Positions 56,669 to 64,000 of a DNA stretch of 64,000 nucleotides are shown here, piece by piece. A program made the position numbers and the translations under genes. Each line of letters starts with the position of its first letter. Position 1 is the first letter of the stretch. Source of the stretch: Paracamarosporium sp. OC-R06-R3 (lineage: Eukaryota > Ascomycota > Dothideomycetes > Pleosporales > Didymosphaeriaceae); contig JACVRA010000202.1 in the NCBI GenBank assembly GCA_019828545.1, forward strand, positions 620,001 through 684,000, written 5' to 3'. The notes beneath the pieces were generated by a model that did not search any database, was not told the DNA's origin, and saw only the letters and a program-made list of their open reading frames with translations.

Positions 56669-59507
56669 CTAGGGGTTCTGGTCCGTAAAGAACGGGTAGT
56701 TTTGATAGTCGATATCACCGTTCGGGAACAGGTTATCCGCAGTCAACCCAAACGGTGGATTCTCGTCGTAGCTAGTTGTGAACGGGTTGGAGAACATGAA
56801 TGGATTGTTGAAAGGATCTCCGGTGTATGGATACTGCTGTGTCTGGGGTTGAGACGGGTCCGTTTGATTCATACCCAGCGGCTGTACCTGTGGGTTTCCT
56901 AGACCTGCTAGAAATTGCGGATCTGCGGCCGCTGGGTTGATGCTTGCGTTGACAGATGGATCATTGGATGCGTAGGCAACACTGTACGGCTGGCTCAACG
57001 GAGCTTGGAAAGGATTCCCGATGGTGGGATAAGTGTTTGGCTCCGGATGAGGATACGTAAAATCGGGTGCAGTATGCTGGACTTTTTCTAGAGCAGTTTG
57101 ATTCGGTTCAAATAACTCGCTGAAACTGGCTCGGAATTTATGCTGCTGTAGGATTTTGAGGATGACATTGTGTGCTCGCTCTACGACGGTATCGTTATGA
57201 CGCATCGCCCCTAGCCAGCGAAACAGTTTCTTGATGCTGCTCTTGATCTTGATATGGTTATCTTGCGAGTGCTCTTGGCCATACGATAACTCTAGAAGTA
57301 AGACGGCCATCGCCTGCATGACTGAACATATTCTTAGCAACTGAAGACAGTATGCAGGGCTATGTAACACTCACTATTATGTACGATAGACCACCAGGGA
57401 CCGTTTTCATACAGTAGTCCAGGATTTGGGTCATCGAGCAGCAACTCAGTCATTCCAAGCGCGGCTTCTACGCAAGCTGCTGCTATTTGTTGATCAAACC
57501 TCGTGGGACCATAACTCTGGTCCAGTGCCTTTCGTCCCAAGCGACAGAGATACGGTCGCGTGATCATGATTTTGGTACTGAAGTAGTAGAAGCAGAGCAG
57601 GAGGAGCTCGCGTGGAACTTCTAGTGGTGGAGATAACTGTATGTGGAGGCGATCGTCATCAGGTAACGCACCTTGCTTCCATTCGTCCAGCTCCTGGAGC
57701 AAAGTAGGAATGGTCTCTTGAATGTATGCCCAAGAATACCGAGCAGTTCGAGGCGAGTACAACGCAGACAAGAGCTTCTGCATGATGAGGCCGATTTTTA
57801 GGTGTGCGTCTTGGTATGATCGTGGTGCTTGTAGTCTACGTGCCTTTTCTGAAGCACGGCTACTAGTTCGCCTAGGGGATTTGCCCTTGTTTCGAGTTGA
57901 TGGACCGAGAGATGTAGAACTAATCGAATGCGAGTTCTCTTCAGAAAAAGTCATTGGCAGTGCAACGGTACAATCTTCATGACTGAGGACACAAGGCCGT
58001 CCCGTAATAGCGCTTAGATGACATTCGATGGCATGAAGGCCCCACCAAGTACACAACAGGGTTTCCTTCTTGCTGAGCGGTGTCTTTGGGTCCTCATTGC
58101 GCAGATGGAGACCTAAGGCTAAAGCTAGGCGAATAGCAATGCCGATCATTACCCAGCCTCTACTCACATGTCCGACGACCTGATAATAGAATGCCAACAG
58201 CCCAGACTAATGGCTATCAGCATTGATCATCCAGAGCGATCTTATCGGCTTGCCCAGTCTGTTCAGGAGACTGCTCGCTTCTTATCAACTTACCACTTGT
58301 ATCAAAGCCAAGTCTGGTGCAGCAGCGAATGGCCATGAGCCCAGCAGGCGAACAGCCCTCGTCATGTACACCAGATGATCTCGATCCTCTCCCTGCCATT
58401 CCGCATTAACCAAGTGTGAATATCGTGCGCCTATCGCGAAGACCATGTTTACAATGGCCAACCACTTCTTTGGGACAGAGAACGGGCGTTCTGACTTTAC
58501 GGCCTCAAAGTAGCGTCGAAACTGGTCTTCGAACTGGGGCGGGAGAATAGGGAAGGACTTGTGGACAGTCTGCATGTAGGACTTCAGAAGCTTCCATGCA
58601 ATCTCTACAGGAGGTAGATCGTCAGGATCAACCTCCACATCCAGTTCGGCGCTGTCAGAATCAAGGTAAAATGAAGATTCTGTGAGAGATGCAGATGAAC
58701 CACTTTTGTCTGCAGATGAGTGCTCAAGCGGTGTGGTCGCGTTGCCGACATTTGAGAGAACATCGTGATCACGCCCTTCTGTTTTCAATCGGTGGTGTAG
58801 CGAGCGCAACCAGTGAACCTCAGCGCCTCGACCCATATATCCAGTTGACCGAGAGTTGTGGTTGCGTAGAAAGTCTTCGGTTACAGTGGCCAAGTCTTCG
58901 TTCGGACCGGGTAAGTCCTGGGTGCGGATTGCAGTAGGCAAACGAACTGTTTTGTCCTCATCCTCATCCTCATCTCCCCACTCTGCCGGCTCCGAAAATC
59001 TCCTTCTCTTTGAAGACCTGGCAGAGGTAACTGACACAGTATCATCTTCGTATTCTTGGAGCACGTCCTGGATCCGGGCTTTGTCGAAATCGCCAACCTT
59101 GAGACTGAGTTCCCTCAGCAACAAAATGAGATCCTTGTTCTTGTCCGTGGCTGATTTAAGCTTGTCCTGACGCGTTCTATCGTACACACATTCCAGATCG
59201 CTTGCGACGCACATAGTGCAGGATGGTGTTTCGCCAGAGCATTTGACTTCTGTGATGGACATATCAGCTTGACTCGATAGTCACAAGCGACGGTCGAGCT
59301 ACTTCGCTTTCTGCAGTTGAGACACTGTACATGTTAGCCCAAGCATGTCGCGACGCGCAGTCAAACAAGTGTGGCACTTACTGCTTGCCCTACACGCGAT
59401 CCTCGTGAAGTCTCGCGTTTCTTCTCATCGAGCGATCTGGAGAAATTATGACGCGGTTGCCGGGGGATCGCGACTTTTGGCGCCCCCGCAGCGGTAGAGC
59501 TTTGCAT
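56669..59507 (-). CDS. Zn(II)2Cys6 factor with Fungal_trans domain
   Basis: Five exons, 59382-59507, 59303-59324 (22 bases), 58294-59249, 57375-58206 and 56669-57321, keep phase and give 862 residues. Introns are 57, 53, 87 and 53 bases. The zinc cluster is spread over three exons: Cys43, Cys46 (CLNCRKRK), Cys53, Cys60, Cys63 and Cys70, spacing 2-6-6-2-6. A coiled linker (about 80-115) and an acidic patch follow. The Fungal_trans domain begins near EIAWKLLKSYMQTVHKSFPIL. It includes LLAFYYQVVGHVSRGWVMIG, LLCTWWGLHAIECHLSAITGRP and WWSIVHNIMQAMAVLLLELSYG, the last restored only by the final splice. The C terminus is Asn/Pro/Phe-rich. The target genes are unknown. Exon two alone carries half of the DNA-contacting loop. 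Confidence 0.85.
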
Positions 59508-61934
59508 GGAGCGTGCGTACAGCTATTCGACTAAGGGTCGAACGGGCGAACAGGCTCACGCAGGGCCACTTCGACCGAGGGTTGTGGGACCTTCGCCTGA
59601 CAGGCGAGTTTCATCGATTGCGTTGCGGCTACTGTGTTCATAGGGTTGATCGATACGTCTGATGTCGGCGGTGGAGGCTTCAGACGTAGAGGGAAGTAGC
59701 GTGGAAATTGAGCGCCGCCCCGCTCCTGGAGCTCAGGCTTGGTAAGAGGACCGGAAAAATGAAGGAGCGCACCCGAGCACCCATGAAGAAGTTGGTTGAT
59801 CCAAACCTCTGAACGGTTCTGCAGCGATACCAATTCGGGGATCCTGTGTATACTGCCCGAGGGCGGTGCTTGTGTGCTTGGGGACGGCGACAAATGACGC
59901 TCAGAGGCAGCAAGTTGCTCCTTTTCATGGCCAAAACCTTTGAGATCCTCTGTTGACTTGTTTACACTGATTTCGGCATCTTGACCCGGCCTATAAAAGA
60001 ACGTAGAAAGCTCTCTGGCGCTAGGCCCTATGAAGTAGGCCAGCCCACTCGAAATGTAGAGTGATTGAGTTTTCTGCCTGTTCTTTCTCCAGTTGACTTC
60101 TGAGCGCTATCCCAGCGTGGATTTCGCCATCACCAACGCACCCGTGCGACTATCTTTTGCGTGCAGATACCGTCTGGACCAAGGTCTCGGTCGCCTCAGT
60201 CTCTGCACAGATCCCACATAAAACGACTGGTTTCGCTCCTCATCATCGAGTCGTATCATCGCTCTGTTGGAAGAGCATATGCCACAAGCTTCAGGCCTTG
60301 GATTGCGCTTCTTGACGCCATGCCGCCGTGCCTACCAGTTAAGAAGAATCAGTAGAAGAACTAACTTCTGCTAACGCGCGAGAATGGGCATTCATTGCCT
60401 TCGAGCATTGTGTGGTCATGTTTTAGGCACGCATACTAACCTGGTATATGCTACACGGTAGTAACCTGCGGATTTCTATCCAGGGCAGGGCCCAAGCGTC
60501 ACTGTCCCCAGTGCTACTTCAAGATTGTTGATCCTGCATCAAGAACATGAGATGAGACATATTCACGAGTGCTCATACGTACCAGATAGTGCGGGCAGGA
60601 ACGCGCAGCAGGCTACGTCGCGACATCCTCATATGTGGTCATGCCCCAAAAGTTCTAGCGCGGCTCTTAACGGTGGCAGGGACGACCCCTCCTGCTTTCC
60701 ACGCATTATGTAGACCTCCAACACTTGGCTTCGACAGCAAAAATCCACTACTGAGCTGTGGAGTAGGTGGGAGAGTGGAACAGCGCCTTCCCTCAACCTC
60801 AACAGTTGACCGTGTTTGCCACCGCGCCCCCATCGAGATCGTTCCCCCGCCGATCCCACGTGCTACCGACCCGCACGCGCCACAGATCCGATCAAAAAAT
60901 GCCGAGAGGCTGCTGAACGCGCGTGTTGCTTGGAAATCATGTAAATAAGAGAGAGAGACGGCGAACGCGTGCTTATTCCCGGAGACTGTGTGTCAGAAAC
61001 AAGGCATGGCCACGAGTTAGTGTTGGTGGACAGGGACGCCAACCATGGAACACGCCAGCGTGGTACGACTCGGCTTACGAGCGTGCATCGCGACGTTGCG
61101 TTGTAGCTTTCTTCGCATCGCACCCGTCCTCGAGAACGCTTTCGTGCTCTGTGCTGCCGCCGCGGATGTTTGGCAAGCACAATTTCCATTGGTCTAATTT
61201 TCGGTTGCAGATCTCGATGTCTACTGGCCATCGCATACGTCAATAAGCACTTGATTGTCCTATCACGGCTTAATTCAATGCGGGGAGGCGGATGGGTGCG
61301 ACGCTAGGTTGGTCCACTCACGCATTCGTCGTTGTTAGAGACGCCGGTGCAGATGTGGAAGGTTATTAGCACTCTAGCTGCAGTAGTTTCCGCGGAGCGA
61401 AACCATGCTAGAACAGACGACTTTGAACCTTGGTCGCTACCCCGCCCCCCGTTGTCTTGGGTGCTGACGGCGAAGCAATCAGCGAGAATAGCCAGTCTTG
61501 CTTGGAAAGCGCACGGCATCACTATAGAGCAACATACATCAAGCGAACCGTAGTAAAATGCAAGGTTGGCGAAGTTAACTTATTCGATTATTCGACTCGA
61601 GCAAGCTACCTCTACGAGCGGGCAGGCTTAACGCACGACCGTCTCTCTATCTCTGTTCTACCTGATTTTTATTTGTTTTTTGACGTCGCCAATAGTTCCT
61701 TTGCGACACTCATCGTACATTCGATACCATTGTGGCTCATACAGCCTTGCTCAAGAGCAAGGCGGTCCTCAAACCTAGCACTAAAAAGAAGTAATACAGA
61801 CGTGGACGCTTCTACGAGCGTCCCATAACATAGAAAAAACTTTTGAACAAGTGTTCGGGTATCAAGAATCGTCGAAGACAAAAGGTGCGCGAACGCCGTG
61901 TTTGACAAGGACAGCAACGAGCAGACGAGCAGTC
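59508..61934. other. Long intergenic region with an interrupted frame
   Basis: 2.4 kb. Contains the interrupted minus-strand frame at 59531-60331 (annotated separately). Other frames (60863-61243 minus, 61430-61828 plus) lack domains. Nothing else is supported. Confidence 0.4.
59531..60331 (-). pseudogene. 267-codon frame broken by one TAG
   Basis: One minus-strand frame is open from 60331 to the stop at 59531 except for a single TAG at 60107-60109, about 74 codons in. The part before the stop reads as Lys/Arg-rich then ACGICSSN and IRLDDEERN. The part after begins SEVNWRKNRQKTQ, continues with ISSGLAYFIGPSARELSTFFYRPGQ and ends VEVALREPVRPFDP. No ATG opens it in a good context. It could be an exon chain with an intron hiding the TAG (a gtatct is present upstream), a decayed gene or chance. 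No family is recognised. Confidence 0.3.
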
Positions 61935-62927
61935 TTAAATCGGCTGCCCCTCGTCTTCTTCTTCGCCGATGTCGTTGAGGAAATCGAGACCGTTGTATTC
62001 GTCGTTGCTAGGCGAAGAACCTGCGCTGAATGGACCAGTGCTGGATGACCGCCGTAGACCGTCTGAATCGAGGGATGTGGTGCTGGTGATGGGGCTGGGC
62101 TTCGCTCTTGTCGAATGCGTGTCTTTCAGACTTGCAGATGCATCGACGCCCAACAGGTCGCCAGCACATCGTGCGAGGTACTCGTCTACAGCCCAGAAGC
62201 CACAACCAGCGTGTCGTAGGACTTCGTTCTTGAGCTCCAGTACCTCTTCGCGAAGCATTGCTACATTCTCCTTGAGAGCCTTGTTCTTGGAAGAGAAGTC
62301 TCGCGCGCGAGCTTCCAGGCCGTTGATGTATTCCTTCTTGCGTTGTCTGCATTTGTGGGCGGCAACGCGATTCTTCTCGAGATGCGACTCCCGTGCCGAC
62401 GACACTTGAAACGGGAAGCCATCAGCGGTGTAGTGCTCTACCAGCTGCGGGGTCGACTTGGGCCTTCCCCGCTTGCGCTTGGGTGGGTGGCCGTCTTGTT
62501 GGGGTTGCTTAGTCTGTAGTGGAGCGGAGTCCTTGGCCGAAGGCTGGCGCGAGGTGCGACGGCGCTTTGCAGCAGGCTCTTGGCCGGATTGGTCGGGCCG
62601 GTAATTCTGAAGTGCCTGCACCTGGTGGTCTGGGAAGAGGGCCTCGTTGTGTAGTTCCTCGAGTGACATGGAGCCTTCGCGGACCAGCTCGCGAGCGGGT
62701 TCAGCGGGAGACAGTTCTTCGGGCGGAGTGACTTGGCCATAGCGCTCGACAGATGCAGCAGTGAGCAGTGAAGGTGGGATGGTAAAGGCCGACTGTGGGA
62801 AGGACTGGGCGTTGCTGAAGGCCCACTTGTCAGAGGAAGAGGCGGCGCCGTTGTCGAGGGCAAGGTAGGCGTCGTCGGCCCACGAAGGGGCGCCGAAGGG
62901 GTGTTGGATGGCTGCTTCGACCTCCAT
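61935..62927 (-). CDS. ATF/CREB-type bZIP transcription factor
   Basis: Single exon, 330 residues. The bZIP domain has a basic region EKNRVAAHKCRQRKKEY (184-200) of the CREB/ATF type (N-x2-AA-x-KCR). A leucine zipper follows at about 204-238 with Leu at heptad positions (LEARA.., LKENVAMLREEVLELKNEVL). Just after it comes GCGFWAVDEYLARCAGDLLG, a tail shared with fungal Atf-like factors. Upstream lies an AT-hook-like RKRGRPK (151-157) and a basic KRRR (121-124) that can serve as nuclear signals. The N-terminal third is acidic and Ser/Pro-rich, a likely activation region. Fungal Atf factors govern oxidative and osmotic stress responses and sporulation. The closest role here is inferred. Confidence 0.93.
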   Translation of the reverse strand: MEVEAAIQHPFGAPSWADDAYLALDNGAASSSDKWAFSNAQSFPQSAFTIPPSLLTAASVERYGQVTPPEELSPAEPARELVREGSMSLEELHNEALFPDHQVQALQNYRPDQSGQEPAAKRRRTSRQPSAKDSAPLQTKQPQQDGHPPKRKRGRPKSTPQLVEHYTADGFPFQVSSARESHLEKNRVAAHKCRQRKKEYINGLEARARDFSSKNKALKENVAMLREEVLELKNEVLRHAGCGFWAVDEYLARCAGDLLGVDASASLKDTHSTRAKPSPITSTTSLDSDGLRRSSSTGPFSAGSSPSNDEYNGLDFLNDIGEEEDEGQPI

Positions 62928-64000
62928 GGCGGTGGTGGCAGCTAGTGGGAGAAGGGTGGAAGTTGAGGTCGACGTGGCGGTGTTTTTGTGCAGGTGGAAT
63001 GCTGTGTGTAGGAGCTATGTTATAGCAATCGACGGGGCTGGATACCGAGGCATGCACGGGTGGAATGGGTGCAGTGTGGCAAGCAAACGAAAACGGCCGG
63101 GAAGGTCAAGGAGCAAGCGCAATGAGGAAGGGAGGGGCTATAAGAGGCAGCAGCACGAGGCAGGGGATGGGAATCGGCTAGAGATGGAGAAATGCATCAT
63201 GGCCAAAGTGAAATGCCATCTGCTGGCCGGATCGTCAGCGAGCATGCGAGGGATCGGTCGATGGGAGGTGACTTGGGCGGGCCCACCGGGGAAGCGAGCC
63301 ACACAGGCACGCACTGGGGCGCCATGGAAAACTTGGTCCAGCATAGGCTTTGTGCATGCCATTGCCGATCGCGACGGCTCGAAACCTGTCTGCGCGGCGT
63401 GCCAGCGCTGCTGCGCCGCTTGCACCGCTTGCATCCGCCCGCTGCGTCGTCCGAGCAAGAATGCGCAGGGTCACGCTGGCTGTGCAACACACGGATTGGA
63501 TGCTTTGGACCTGGCCCGGTCCACTCCGTGATGACTCTCACATTGCCGCCGAATCGCAAGGCGCCCAGATGAAGCACGTTCCGCGCGTTCTGGAACCGTC
63601 TCGCAGGAGCCATCAACCGATTGCACGCCGGCCATGACGTCGTCTGTGGGGAGAGCTGGCCGCTCCCTCCGCCCCCGACAATCCGTTCACGGCACGCTTC
63701 GCCGCGGCCAATCACAGCACCGCGCGTTGGACTCAACAACCCCTCGACCTGGCGCAGTTCCATTCGAAATTCCCTGCTGCCAACTGCCGGACATGTCTCG
63801 CTGCATTACAAATTGCTGTCCTAGCGGCCGCAGCAATTGTTCCATGCGTGGCGGGTCTGCCGCCAGCCGCCGGATGACGTTGCGCCGCCATCGAAATTTG
63901 CAGTTTGCCCATGCCGATCACTCATTTTCCCATCTTCTGCCGTGCTGCAATTCCAACTTTCCCATGTGCCACCGTGCGCATCCCACCGTTGCGTCACTCC
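62928..64000. other. bZIP upstream region, right edge
   Basis: Holds the bZIP leader with a short upstream ORF (63015-63053). Beyond 63100, GC-rich DNA with overlapping frames on both strands but no gene I can support. Confidence 0.4.
63015..63053 (-). promoter_or_regulatory. Short upstream ORF of the bZIP gene
   Basis: ATG at 63053 opens a 12-codon frame ending in TAG at 63015, 87 bases before the bZIP start. No other ATG lies between. If it is in the transcript it could reduce or regulate translation, as known for Gcn4/Atf4 leaders. The transcript start is not known, so this is inference. Confidence 0.35.

Overview
The window is nuclear DNA of a filamentous ascomycete (Pezizomycotina; a Dothideomycete is my best guess, by inference). 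Most genes carry short introns, mainly 49-100 bases, with GT..AG ends. Genes are monocistronic, on both strands, and separated by 0.3-3.4 kb. The contents include the cohesin subunit SMC3, a ribosomal protein S30 gene not fused to ubiquitin, Zn(II)2Cys6 regulators, a seven-helix fungal rhodopsin-domain protein, and secreted proteins with N-terminal signal peptides. I found no bacterial operon, CRISPR array, rRNA, tRNA or intact transposon.

Layout. 0.7-8 kb: a cysteine-bearing fungal protein, a PGAP4-like membrane glycosyltransferase, RPS30 and, divergent from it, a leucine-rich-repeat-like protein. 8-17 kb: mostly non-coding, with an Och1-type mannosyltransferase, a small Gln/His-rich protein, and an acidic low-complexity stretch that looks frameshifted. 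17-21.4 kb: three small secreted proteins (an N-terminal Cys-motif protein, a 76-residue Cys-rich peptide, a double-psi-barrel-like protein). 24.7-34 kb: a 151-residue protein with six CP motifs, a class III-like sirtuin, an FAD-linked oxidase, a seven-helix protein and an alpha-amylase. 36-42 kb: a GPI-anchored Crh-type GH16 transglycosylase, a 155-residue membrane-anchored protein split over tiny exons, and a trypsin. 42.9-48.7 kb: two small minus-strand genes (one with PP1-docking motifs) and SMC3. 51-63 kb: two Zn2Cys6 regulators, a DJ-1/PfpI protein, an F-box-like protein, an interrupted reading frame and an ATF/CREB-type bZIP factor.

The genes do not form a clear metabolic cluster. They fall into themes: cell-surface glycan and GPI-anchor work (PGAP4-like, Och1-like, Crh-type), secreted hydrolases and effector-like proteins (amylase, trypsin, Cys-rich peptides), transcription factors, and core housekeeping (RPS30, SMC3).

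The most unusual item is the gene at 24764-25367. It encodes a compact, internally duplicated protein whose only recognisable feature is six Cys-Pro motifs, each in a fixed setting of LPPxHP or HH..HxHP. Cys-Pro is the core of heme regulatory motifs, so a heme or metal sensing role is a testable guess. Exon structures were built by hand from splice signals and frame continuity, and no database search was possible.
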